This document shows positions 43,006 to 50,094 of a stretch of 64,000 nucleotides of DNA, piece by piece. Source of the stretch: a virus; IMG/VR virus record IMGVR_UViG_3300028563_000012, positions 38,535-102,534 of that record; one strand, 5' to 3'. Positions within the stretch are counted from its first letter, which is position 1. Each line of letters opens with the position of its first letter. Both the position numbers and the translations under genes were made by a program. Below the pieces are notes generated by a model that had not been told where the DNA came from, did not search any database, and was given only the letters and a program-made list of their open reading frames with translations.

Positions 43006-43416
43006 TCATTGTGCCATCATATCTCGTGCCATATTGTCTGCGCACGCATCGGAGCAGAATTCACGATGCTCACAAGGGCCAAGGCCGAATGGATCGTCCA
43101 ACGTAAGACTTTGAACAGGTTTCCAAATCTCATGACCGCAATACATGCAGACGCCAATCAAGACGCTGTCTCCCGGCTTCCATGGCTCGTATTCCACAAC
43201 GCCAGGGAATTGCTTGCGCGTCGGATCGATGGTGTCACCGTTAGGAGCAACCAACCAAATGTGCCCGCGCTTGCCCCAAATGCACATGACGTGACCCGGA
43301 ACCACCATCAGTTCCGGGAATGCTTTGCGCATCTCCTCACATGCTTCTTTGCACTGCCCGAGCAGCACCCCTTGTTGCCTCGCTTCGTACTCTTGAATCC
43401 AATCTACGTACGTCAA
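43006..43416 (-). CDS. Cysteine-His-Asp protein, possible papain/transglutaminase-like fold, with zinc motif
   Basis: About 136 residues. It has an N-terminal helix with GQCKEACEEMRKAFPEL, then PGHVMCIWGKRGHIWLVAPN and GDTIDPTRKQFP: Cys, His and Asp in the order of transglutaminase/papain-like hydrolases. A zinc-type end CMYCGHE...CEHREFCSDACADN follows. The start is a TTG at 43414-43416 overlapping the helicase stop (TTGA); an upstream TTG at 43473 is possible. Shine-Dalgarno is weak. Enzyme activity is an inference. Confidence 0.55.
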   Translation of the reverse strand: MTYVDWIQEYEARQQGVLLGQCKEACEEMRKAFPELMVVPGHVMCIWGKRGHIWLVAPNGDTIDPTRKQFPGVVEYEPWKPGDSVLIGVCMYCGHEIWKPVQSLTLDDPFGLGPCEHREFCSDACADNMARDMMAQ

Positions 43417-44915
43417 GACAGTGTTTTCTCGGCCGGCGGAGCCGCCTTGCCGTTGCCGAATCCGGACACCCAAACCAGGCGCTTCTTGGCGCGGGTGATG
43501 GCCACGTACTTCAAATTGGCCTCCTCACCTTCGGTTTGCCCGCGGTAGGTGCCCTCAAGCAGCCAAACCGTGTCAGCCTCAAGGCCTTTGGCCCTGTGCG
43601 TAGTCGAACACACGATGGCGTCGCCAGTGTTGTCTGCGAACAACTCGTCCAGCTTGGTGCGCAATTCCGGGATGTCCTTGCAAGACTCCATCAGTGCGGT
43701 GCAGACCGCGCGTTGATCGCTGACATAACCGATGCGGTTGGCAGCAGCATCTTCACTCAACCCCTTGGCGCGCTGGACTTCGCGCTTGTACCACTCGTCT
43801 AGCTTCACAGCCAAATCAGCAAGGTCAGAAGCGTGCAGCTTGTTGATCAGTGCTGTGATCCCCTTGCCAATGTCACGACCTTTGATGGTTGCACGCTTCC
43901 CCATTTTGAGAAGCGACATGCAAATCGGGACCAACGGCGCGTTCAAGCGTGAGAGAATGAAATCACCGGGCTGGGCTTGTGCCCGCATCTTGTCATCGTC
44001 GCAACGGTCCACCAGACCGTCGGGTGCAGTCGGAGCAGCTTTGAAGTCGGGAACGATGCGAGCGGCGATGGCGACGATGCGCTTGGGGCAACGATATGTG
44101 GTCGTGAGGCCAAGCTCAACAGCATGAAGCTTATCCTTCAACCTGTCCAGGGATCCGGAGTCAGCGCCGCGAAAACCGTAGATGGCTTGACGATCGTCAC
44201 CGACGATGACGATGCGGCCCGAGCGCTTGCAGGCGCCCGTGGCAATTTCCAACTGGGGCATGGTCATGTCTTGGGCCTCATCGACGATTACCATGTCGTA
44301 CCAAGGGATGATGGCCTTGTGGACGATAGGCAGAAAGATCATGTCTGCGAAGTCGATTGTGGCAGTGCGTATTTTGGCCGCTTCCGCGGCCGCGCAAGCC
44401 AACTCGGCGATGCGATACGACTCCCAGCCATCCTCTTCCAGCTGATCGTCGGGCATCAGGTCGAAGCGGGCCATGATGCCCAGGGCGTTCTCATGATCGA
44501 GGTAGCGCGGGCAAATCTCGCGCATCTTCGTGTGGATCTGGTTGATCATGCGCTTAACCTCGAACGGTGCATCAGTGTTGGCCTCCTTCAACGCCTCATC
44601 AGTTAGCATGCGGGCCCGTTCCCCGTCCCCATCGATTTCGACCTTGCCCCACAGGCGCATCACGTACGCGCATCCGAGCCCGTGCAACGTCTTGGCCTTC
44701 ACCTTGTCACCCTTGATGCGGCTCTGCAACTCGGTGGCGATGGCCTTGTTGAAGGCAGCAAGCAAGATGCGCGACTCTGTGGCCCTCTGCGATCCTTCAA
44801 CAATTGTCGTCGTCTTTCCCGTCCCGGCCCGTGCCCGAACAACCAAATTGCCACTTCCAGATTTGAACCATGAGAATATGGCACTTTGTTGTTCTGACCA
44901 GTTTCTTTCGCTCAT
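43413..44915 (-). CDS. UvrD/Rep-like SF1 DNA helicase
   Basis: The 500-residue enzyme has the full set of SF1A motifs: Q motif WSEQQSAIFSW, Walker A RARAGTGKTTT, motif II MVIVDEAQDM, motif III GDDRQAIYGFRGA, motif IV TTTYRCP, motif V STTHRAKGLEADTVWLL and motif VI YVAITRAKKRLVWV. It is shorter than UvrD (about 720), with reduced 1B/2B domains, as is typical of phage versions (Dda-like). It unwinds DNA in phage replication or repair. The ATG at 44913-44915 has GGTGG 6 nt upstream; a GTG three codons earlier is less likely. Confidence 0.92.
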   Translation of the reverse strand: MSERNWSEQQSAIFSWFKSGSGNLVVRARAGTGKTTTIVEGSQRATESRILLAAFNKAIATELQSRIKGDKVKAKTLHGLGCAYVMRLWGKVEIDGDGERARMLTDEALKEANTDAPFEVKRMINQIHTKMREICPRYLDHENALGIMARFDLMPDDQLEEDGWESYRIAELACAAAEAAKIRTATIDFADMIFLPIVHKAIIPWYDMVIVDEAQDMTMPQLEIATGACKRSGRIVIVGDDRQAIYGFRGADSGSLDRLKDKLHAVELGLTTTYRCPKRIVAIAARIVPDFKAAPTAPDGLVDRCDDDKMRAQAQPGDFILSRLNAPLVPICMSLLKMGKRATIKGRDIGKGITALINKLHASDLADLAVKLDEWYKREVQRAKGLSEDAAANRIGYVSDQRAVCTALMESCKDIPELRTKLDELFADNTGDAIVCSTTHRAKGLEADTVWLLEGTYRGQTEGEEANLKYVAITRAKKRLVWVSGFGNGKAAPPAEKTLS

Positions 44916-44972
44916 TTTGCCCACCTTCTTTTGGCAGTGATGTCTTCGAATCTTGGCATTGGATCCTCGCGC

Positions 44973-45281
44973 CTACGGTGTGATGGCCATGTCGACGATG
45001 GCTGCCAGCGTTTCAGACAGGTTTTCACGCTGGGGCGGCTGGATCATGGAAATCGGCACCACCTCCTCACGGATGTCCGGTGTCATGAATTCTAGCCATT
45101 TTTCGTGCCACTTCGGGCTGGCCAACCCGCGGATCCGCTCACCAAGCATCACCACCAGCCTGGCCATCGATGCGAAACCGTGGAGCTGGCTCCAAGCTTC
45201 GATTTGGGCTTCAACAGCCGTGGTATTCCCCGTTGTGAACTGAAACGCCAATCGGTCCAGCATCGCATCAATGGTCGGCAT
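44973..45281 (-). CDS. Small helical unknown protein
   Basis: A 102-residue, mostly helical protein (begins MPTIDAMLDRLAFQFTTGNT; ARLVVMLGERIRGLASPKWHEKWLEF in the middle is split by a short loop; ends LSETLAAIVDMAITP). AAGGAG lies before the ATG. It lies between the first gene after cassette 1 and the UvrD-like helicase. No recognised family. Confidence 0.62.
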   Translation of the reverse strand: MPTIDAMLDRLAFQFTTGNTTAVEAQIEAWSQLHGFASMARLVVMLGERIRGLASPKWHEKWLEFMTPDIREEVVPISMIQPPQRENLSETLAAIVDMAITP

Positions 45282-45293
45282 TGTGATTCTCCT

Positions 45294-45521
45294 TTACTCA
45301 ATGGCACAAAGTTCTTGAGTCGAAGTCAGCTCATCACAGAAAATCGGACGTGTGGCCCGCTTGTTCTCGATTTGGTAGTTGTCGTTCACGGCAGGCGCGC
45401 CGTCGAAGCAACCACCGACGCGCGTCTCAACCGTGAAGCCGTCCTCACAAAACGCAGCGGCATAGCAGCCGTCAACGATTGGAAGTTCTTGTGTGATTCG
45501 GTTGGGGTTGGAAGCGCGCAT
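45294..45521 (-). CDS. Small Cys-containing unknown protein, first gene after cassette 1
   Basis: A 75-residue protein with four Cys (GCYAAAFCEDGF, GGCFDGAP, IFCDELTSTQELC, partly listed) and a beta-rich start. It is the first gene after cassette 1: the ATG at 45519-45521 directly abuts the conserved leader and has no Shine-Dalgarno of its own other than AAGAG in the cassette. Probably an early gene of the transcription unit leading to UvrD and the packaging genes. Function unknown. Confidence 0.58.
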   Translation of the reverse strand: MRASNPNRITQELPIVDGCYAAAFCEDGFTVETRVGGCFDGAPAVNDNYQIENKRATRPIFCDELTSTQELCAIE

Positions 45522-45739
45522 GATGTAGAGACTCTTATGCGAGAATCAGGCCGAAATGGTGAAATGGGATTTATGGCACTTAGCATGGCAATAATGCTAT
45601 CAGCTACGAAAACTTTACGTGGTGGAAGGCGCATGCTAGTTGGCAAGAATGCCAAAATGCCTTACCTTCCACCACAATCGGTCAAGCGCCGTAAAACGTC
45701 GCCATCTCATCCAAAGCGACGAAAAACGGCGCCATCAAA
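45522..45739 (-). repeat. Regulatory cassette, copy 1 (terminator-hairpins-leader)
   Basis: One of three homologous intergenic cassettes. Read on the minus strand it has: a terminator-like hairpin directly after the LamG gene stop (arms 45716-45731 and 45687-45702, GCCGTTTTTCGTCGC / GCGACGTTTTACGGC, both with T-runs inside); a 63-nt variable block, here with an 11-bp stem GTGGTGGAAGG/CCTTCCACCAC enclosing TTGGCA-AGAA-TGCCAA; and a conserved block of about 100 nt including GCATAAGAGTCTCTAC just before the next start codon. It likely ends one transcript and starts another. Confidence 0.8.
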
Positions 45740-46711
45740 CTATGGTGAACCGATCCCTTGCTTGTAAAGCGTCTGCCAATACGACGCTGCGCGTGACGTG
45801 TTGTCGATCTGCAAGTCATCAGCAAAAAATGTAAGCAGAGGATCCGCGGTATCCCCGGCCGGTTGCCCTATGACCCAGCGGCCGTGATTCCCGTATTGGA
45901 TGGCCCCGGTCTGCGGCTTCACACCGATGAGCTGCCCGTTGTAGTACCAACGCACTTCAGCTCCGTCATACGTGATGGCAAAATGGACCCAAGTGAACAA
46001 CGGGATGATGTGAACGTTCTGCCAACTCAGCCAGTTGTCCTGATAGCCGGCGGTTTGCACAACAGCTGAAATGTTACCGTTGCTGACGCCGATGAAAGGG
46101 CTGATCGAGCGGTAGTTGGGTCCAAAACCGTCAGCGTTCCAAGTCTTTTGAACACCTTGCAGATTCCCCGATGTTGGATAAGATGTCAACATCACCCAAA
46201 CGCTTGCGCTCATCGGATAGGCCGGTTCCGCCGCGGCCGCATCACTTTGAACACGGCCGCCCACCACGGACACAGCGTTGTTGAAGACACCTGGCGCGCC
46301 GATGAGCGCAACTCCAGATGTGGTCATATTGCCTGCGCCGCTAACATCATTGGCCAAGTAGGATGCACCGATGAATTCAGCAAAACCCCAACGCGAAATG
46401 ACGTTGTTGTCCAGCGGCATGCGCGAGCGCCAAGGGGTTGGTGAGGGTGCCACCGCGGCCGACTTGAATGTGCCGTCGCCCGCCAGGAACAACGATCCAT
46501 CACCGGGCAACACCGGGCAGAGCCCTGGTGACGCCGCCGATGCAGGCGCAAGCCGCGGATCGCTAGTCAGCACAACCTGATCAGGGCTGAGTGCGCAAAT
46601 CGCACATTGCCCAACCCCGCCATCATCTTGTGCGTATGCCAAGTTGTTGGCGCCCAATAGCGCCAACGCGGCAAACAAACCGAAAATCCTGATAATTCCA
46701 ACTTTTCTCAT
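45740..46711 (-). CDS. Exported LamG-type protein
   Basis: A 323-residue protein with a Sec signal (MRKVGIIRIFGLFAALALLG, cleavage near AYAQDD), a Cys pair (GQCAIC), a short linker that includes LFLAGDGTFKS, and a C-terminal LamG fold (MSASVWVMLTSYPTSGNLQG, FTWVHFAITYDGAEVRWYYNG, HGRWVIGQP, ADDLQIDN). The signal, Cys and LamG layout parallels the collagen-like exported fibre at 12484-14235. The ATG at 46709-46711 has GGAGG 6 nt upstream. It is the last gene before the cassette-1 terminator. It may be displayed on the infected cell or kept for virion fibres assembled outside. Confidence 0.75.
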   Translation of the reverse strand: MRKVGIIRIFGLFAALALLGANNLAYAQDDGGVGQCAICALSPDQVVLTSDPRLAPASAASPGLCPVLPGDGSLFLAGDGTFKSAAVAPSPTPWRSRMPLDNNVISRWGFAEFIGASYLANDVSGAGNMTTSGVALIGAPGVFNNAVSVVGGRVQSDAAAAEPAYPMSASVWVMLTSYPTSGNLQGVQKTWNADGFGPNYRSISPFIGVSNGNISAVVQTAGYQDNWLSWQNVHIIPLFTWVHFAITYDGAEVRWYYNGQLIGVKPQTGAIQYGNHGRWVIGQPAGDTADPLLTFFADDLQIDNTSRAASYWQTLYKQGIGSP

Positions 46712-46836
46712 GATATCCTCCAAGGAACGTTGCCAGCACACTGGCATGTTGTCATTCGGGTGTGCCCGTTGCAATGGTTACTTTGCGATTGACAGCAACT
46801 CATTGTTTTCCCATGACAATGGTGCCGGTTGTGATT

Positions 46837-47295
46837 TCAGCTCGACCAATGATTCACCGGATTGAGCAACCTGATTGCCCTCATCTTTGCGCGGCCTTCG
46901 GGTGTGCGCGACCAATGAGCATCACCGCGTGGGCGCCGCTCAGGATGGGTTCGCGATCCGCTCCTATCGCCCGTGGCCATCCTTCCCTTGGAGAGGGCAT
47001 CTTGGATGTTGTCTTTCTGCGTTCCTTCGAACAGATGATCATCGTTGACGCACGACCGGACGTCGCATTTGTGAAGCCCACATGGCAACGGGTATCGACC
47101 GTGCTTCAGGAAGAACGCGAAGCGGTGGGCTTGGACATGTTTGCCACTTCCGGTTTTGAATGAGCCGTATCCTCTGCCCTTGAAAATGGCGCCCGTCCAC
47201 AGCCAACATCTCGTCTTCAGCACCGGATGGGTCGGGCCATGTTTGTTGACTTGAGACCAGAAGCGATCAATTTCAGGCTTGGCTTTTCTTCCCAT
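46837..47295 (-). CDS. HNH endonuclease
   Basis: The 152-residue product has an HNH nuclease core: CWLWTGAIFKGRGYGSF at the start, VQAHRFAFFLKHGR with the first His, LHKCDVRSCVNDDHLFEGT with Cys pairs and the catalytic N/H, and a basic tail. This CWxW..A..GYG...H..A family is common in phage homing and packaging-linked nucleases. It follows the ligase by 3 nt. The 125 nt after it hold a 15-codon ORF overlapping the LamG start, otherwise nothing clear. It may be a mobile homing nuclease or a functional partner of the ligase. Confidence 0.85.
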   Translation of the reverse strand: MGRKAKPEIDRFWSQVNKHGPTHPVLKTRCWLWTGAIFKGRGYGSFKTGSGKHVQAHRFAFFLKHGRYPLPCGLHKCDVRSCVNDDHLFEGTQKDNIQDALSKGRMATGDRSGSRTHPERRPRGDAHWSRTPEGRAKMRAIRLLNPVNHWSS

Positions 47296-47298
47296 GAT

Positions 47299-48549
47299 CT
47301 ATCGGTCATCACGCCAACGCACCCAATTCGGGTGGCGCAACTTCCCGGCCTTGGTGGCGTTTTGGAAATCAACCTCACACCAACGATCAATCAACTGGTC
47401 CCGAATGGCCCACCATTCTTGTCGCTGCTGGATGGTTATCCCGCCGCCAACATCTGTCTCGGATCCGTTCTTGCGCCGCACGTGCAAGCTGCCGAGCATG
47501 CCCTTGAACGCGCCTTCACCTTCGTACGTGCCGATGACTTGGACATCTTCGTTATCCTTGGGCTTGAACTTCAGCCAATTCGGCGACTCGCCCCAATGGT
47601 AACCGGCGTCAGCACGCTTCCAAATCGCACCTTCAAAGGGGTACAGCATGGCAGCATACTTGTCACGAACACCATTCATCTCGGCGAACGTGGTGCCCTT
47701 CACCATCAAAATCGACTCGATGATGCGGATCCGCTCGTTTGGCTCGATGTTGAAGAGCAAGTCGCGCTTGCGCTCGATGAGCGGCCGGGTGCTGCGCCTG
47801 TCCCATTCGCCGCGGTCGATGAAATCAAACACCGTGTAGCACAGGCCACGGTCATCCTGGCCGCGCTTCGCCATCTTCCCAGCGCTGTCTTCAAAGTTGT
47901 GGGGCGCGAAGCATTCCCCGTCCACCACCCACAGACCTAAATCGACCATACACCCAAGCATCTCCATCAACTTGCCAACACCTTGCATCTCCTGACCACC
48001 GGACGTCATTGGGCGACCGTCGTACACAGTGAGGCGCCAGCCATCCATCTTGGGCTCGCGATAGCCTTCGACCGACAAGTCATGCTTCTCTTCTGCCAGG
48101 ATTGCCTTGGCCACGGCCCAAGCTTCGATCAGGCCGGGAAGGACCTTGTTGGCGGTCTTGAGACTCGCACCACACACCAGGTCCTTGTCGATGATGCGGA
48201 GCGCCCATTTCACATCTTGTGAAGACGGGGCCCGAGCGATGATGCTGTCAAGCAACATCGCTGCTGCTGAACCTGTGTGCTTGCGATCCTTGAGTGCCAG
48301 CAACGCTTTGCGAAGCAACTGCCACCAGACGGAGCGCTTATCTTGTGGCATGCTTGGCAAACCTTCGATGCCTTGCTCACGGCTCACAAGATGTGGTGAT
48401 ACCGCCTTGGACGTGATGTTGAAAACTGAATACGGGTCCAAAGCCATCCGGATGAATTCCTTGGTCACTGGATCCGCGGTTGCCAGCAAGCGCTCCTTTT
48501 CGAGCCTTCCCGGCGCGGCCTCAATGGCGTCCATCAATTTGGTGTTCAC
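47299..48549 (-). CDS. ATP-dependent DNA ligase
   Basis: A 416-residue ligase that seals nicks using ATP. Catalytic motif I KMDGWR holds the nucleophile Lys (about residue 167) in YREPKMDGWRLTVYDG; motif III is VVDGECF; motif IV ICYTVFDF-like LCYTVFDFIDRGEW; motif V YHWGESPNWLKFKP with the two lysines. An N-terminal helical DNA-binding-like domain precedes it, as in T4/T7-type enzymes. The start GTG at 48547-48549 overlaps the previous stop by GTGA; an ATG at 48594 would add 15 residues. Probably works in phage replication and repair with the UvrD-like helicase. Confidence 0.9.
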   Translation of the reverse strand: MNTKLMDAIEAAPGRLEKERLLATADPVTKEFIRMALDPYSVFNITSKAVSPHLVSREQGIEGLPSMPQDKRSVWWQLLRKALLALKDRKHTGSAAAMLLDSIIARAPSSQDVKWALRIIDKDLVCGASLKTANKVLPGLIEAWAVAKAILAEEKHDLSVEGYREPKMDGWRLTVYDGRPMTSGGQEMQGVGKLMEMLGCMVDLGLWVVDGECFAPHNFEDSAGKMAKRGQDDRGLCYTVFDFIDRGEWDRRSTRPLIERKRDLLFNIEPNERIRIIESILMVKGTTFAEMNGVRDKYAAMLYPFEGAIWKRADAGYHWGESPNWLKFKPKDNEDVQVIGTYEGEGAFKGMLGSLHVRRKNGSETDVGGGITIQQRQEWWAIRDQLIDRWCEVDFQNATKAGKLRHPNWVRWRDDR

Positions 48550-48986
48550 TTCTTGCCGCTTTCGTGCGGAATCTGTTTGATCACCTTTTGCCATCCGCTA
48601 TGTGCGTCACGCACATCCGTGGCCTTGCCTGGTTTCAACTTCTCATGGGCCTCAGCCCACCCGGCTGGCGGGCTCCAACCGTTGTCCAATGCGCTCTTCT
48701 CCCAAGGTTTGATTTTCTTGGGCCGCGGCGGCATTTCACCGCCCCATCCGCAATGATAGCACACAGCATCATAACAAGGATTGCTGAATTCAACACCGTG
48801 CGTCGGGTCTGCGCCATCGTCTTCGCACTCGCAAAGCAAGCCTTCGCAAGACCCTGGCTTGTGATCCATGTCGTCAGCACGGATGTTGCGCGGCTTGGCA
48901 CCTTTACGACCACAACCGTGGGCTGCTGCGCCGCAATTTGGGCACTTCCAACGTGGATCCGATGTTTCTTGTTCTTGGCTCATCAT
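48546..48986 (-). CDS. Zinc-ribbon protein
   Basis: A 146-residue protein with several zinc-binding pairs: WKCPNCGAAAHGCG, CEGLLCEC, CYDAVCYHCGWGG. It ends with a Trp/Lys-rich helical part. Possible role: transcription factor or nucleic-acid-binding accessory of the ligase gene that follows. Start ATG overlaps the previous stop (ATGA, 48984-48986). No exact family is recognised. Confidence 0.68.
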   Translation of the reverse strand: MMSQEQETSDPRWKCPNCGAAAHGCGRKGAKPRNIRADDMDHKPGSCEGLLCECEDDGADPTHGVEFSNPCYDAVCYHCGWGGEMPPRPKKIKPWEKSALDNGWSPPAGWAEAHEKLKPGKATDVRDAHSGWQKVIKQIPHESGKK

Positions 48987-49207
48987 TTCTTGGGCTCCAG
49001 CTGTTTCTGCTTCTGTGTGAATGCGCGGCCGATTTCCACCTTGTGGGCGGCATTAATCACCATCTGGTCGACATCGAATGCTTCCACGGCGCCGTGGCAA
49101 AATACCCAATATGTGATGGTTTTTGTGAACAAACTCCTGTCACATTCCACCCGGTCCACCGGTTTGTTGCAGACGTCGCAGATTGGCAGCTCTTCCGGCG
49201 CAACCAT
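48983..49207 (-). CDS. Small zinc-binding protein
   Basis: About 74 residues, begins MVAPEELPICDVCNKPVDRV. A CDVC pair is followed by a partly conserved C in VECDRS and VFCHG, making a four-ligand zinc site likely. AAGGTGA is upstream of the ATG at 49205-49207. It ends in a Gln/Lys-rich tail. Likely small regulatory protein; function unknown. Confidence 0.62.
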   Translation of the reverse strand: MVAPEELPICDVCNKPVDRVECDRSLFTKTITYWVFCHGAVEAFDVDQMVINAAHKVEIGRAFTQKQKQLEPKK

Positions 49208-49209
49208 TG

Positions 49210-49431
49210 TCACTTCACCTTGTTATATGGTTGTTCTGGGTGGTAGTTGCGTCTGAAATAGCTCGCCCGCATCCACTCCCAATCCTTGGGATCGTCACAG
49301 TCCAAGCGAATCAACCACCCACGTCCTGCCCTGCTGACTTGCCCCAGCATCCCCACGGCAACCCTGGATTGCGATCCTTCGTTTCTAGCCCACCTCGTGT
49401 TGAGCTTGAACTTGTGGCGCTTCACGGTCAC
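49210..49431 (-). CDS. Small basic unknown protein
   Basis: A 73-residue basic protein (begins MTVKRHKFKLNTRWARN) rich in Arg and aromatic residues near the end (WEWMRASYFRRNYHPEQPY). It starts with GTG at 49429-49431 overlapping the previous stop by GTGA. No family recognised. Confidence 0.58.
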   Translation of the reverse strand: MTVKRHKFKLNTRWARNEGSQSRVAVGMLGQVSRAGRGWLIRLDCDDPKDWEWMRASYFRRNYHPEQPYNKVK

Positions 49432-49658
49432 CCCTTCGGCCCGAACACCGTGGACAACTTGCTCATCGCATTGACGCGCTTGAGCTGTTCGAGCGCGGCC
49501 GCAACTTGTGGGTGTTGGCGCATCAACTCAACACACCCAGTCAATTCACCAACGGCGTTGTCCAAACGCTCACGCTCATCGGTTGGCACATTGACCTGCA
49601 CGAATTGGCGGTGATTGCTACGCTGAGGCCTGGGGCTGTGATTGAATTTTGGGTCCAC
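49428..49658 (-). CDS. Small helical unknown protein
   Basis: About 76 residues starting MDPKFNHSPRPQRSNHR, then two helices (DERERLDNAVGELTGCVELM and PQVAAALEQLKRVNAMSKL). I place the start at a GTG (49656-49658) because GGAG lies 5 nt before it and longer forms would overlap the gene upstream. Could be a small dimeric DNA- or protein-binding factor. Not recognised. Confidence 0.55.
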   Translation of the reverse strand: MDPKFNHSPRPQRSNHRQFVQVNVPTDERERLDNAVGELTGCVELMRQHPQVAAALEQLKRVNAMSKLSTVFGPKG

Positions 49659-49669
49659 GGTTCTCCTCT

Positions 49670-49894
49670 TCAACTGGCTGTTATTTGTGCGATGTAGCGA
49701 GCATTGGCCACCACGATGGCGACCGGAGTGTTGGTTGCGATGATGCGTTGGTAGGGCGGCTGGCGTTGCGTCCTCCAAAATGCCACGGCTTGTTTGGCGT
49801 CTTCTGCGTCGACAAGCCCAGCAATCACCCAGCGTTCGCCGCTAATCCACAATTCACCTTTGGGCGATGCTTGGCCGATGGCAAAAGTGATCAT
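49670..49894 (-). CDS. Small unknown protein
   Basis: A 74-residue protein beginning MITFAIGQASPKGELWISGE, with one helical part (DAEDAKQAVAFWRTQR) and a final strand (PVAIVVANARYIAQI). The ATG at 49892-49894 comes 2 nt after the previous stop. No family recognised; the pattern with W-I-S-G-E-R-W-V-I-A-G-L resembles small phage uncharacterised proteins. Confidence 0.55.
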   Translation of the reverse strand: MITFAIGQASPKGELWISGERWVIAGLVDAEDAKQAVAFWRTQRQPPYQRIIATNTPVAIVVANARYIAQITAS

Positions 49895-49896
49895 GA

Positions 49897-50079
49897 TCAG
49901 CCTGCGATAGGCGCCAAGCGGACGCAAGCGCCGCAGATGCACTCAGCATCCGGGTTGAGCCGCGGATCAACAAACAAGACGAGCGCGCCGCATGAGGCGC
50001 ACTTTGTCCACTTTGAGAAAATGACCATCGTGCGTGCCAAATTTCCATCTTGGACTTGCGTTCCTATTGAAACTTGCAT
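49897..50079 (-). CDS. Small zinc-ribbon protein
   Basis: A 60-residue protein with a zinc ribbon: TKCASCGALVLFVDP, then CICGACVRLAPI at the end. GAGGAA stands 5 nt before the ATG. It follows the GT-C-like protein by 15 nt. Several such ribbons occur in this region (48546, 48983, 52842, 53700, 62092, 62750), suggesting a group of small nucleic-acid-binding proteins. Confidence 0.66.
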   Translation of the reverse strand: MQVSIGTQVQDGNLARTMVIFSKWTKCASCGALVLFVDPRLNPDAECICGACVRLAPIAG

Positions 50080-50094
50080 CGGTTCCTCGCTAGT

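Noticed and set aside
45531-45767. A plus-strand reading frame open through cassette copies 1 and 3 and most of copy 2 (starts MRESGRNGEMG)
   Set aside because: Copies 2 and 3 are almost identical in DNA, so shared openness is not evidence of coding; copy 2 stops early; the frame runs against all other genes and through hairpins. A real small protein is possible but not supported.
46712-46836. A 15-codon leader ORF (MTTCQCAGNVPWRIS) overlapping the exported LamG start
   Set aside because: It overlaps by ATGA but has no ribosome site and its end is set by the ribosome site of the next gene; too short to support.
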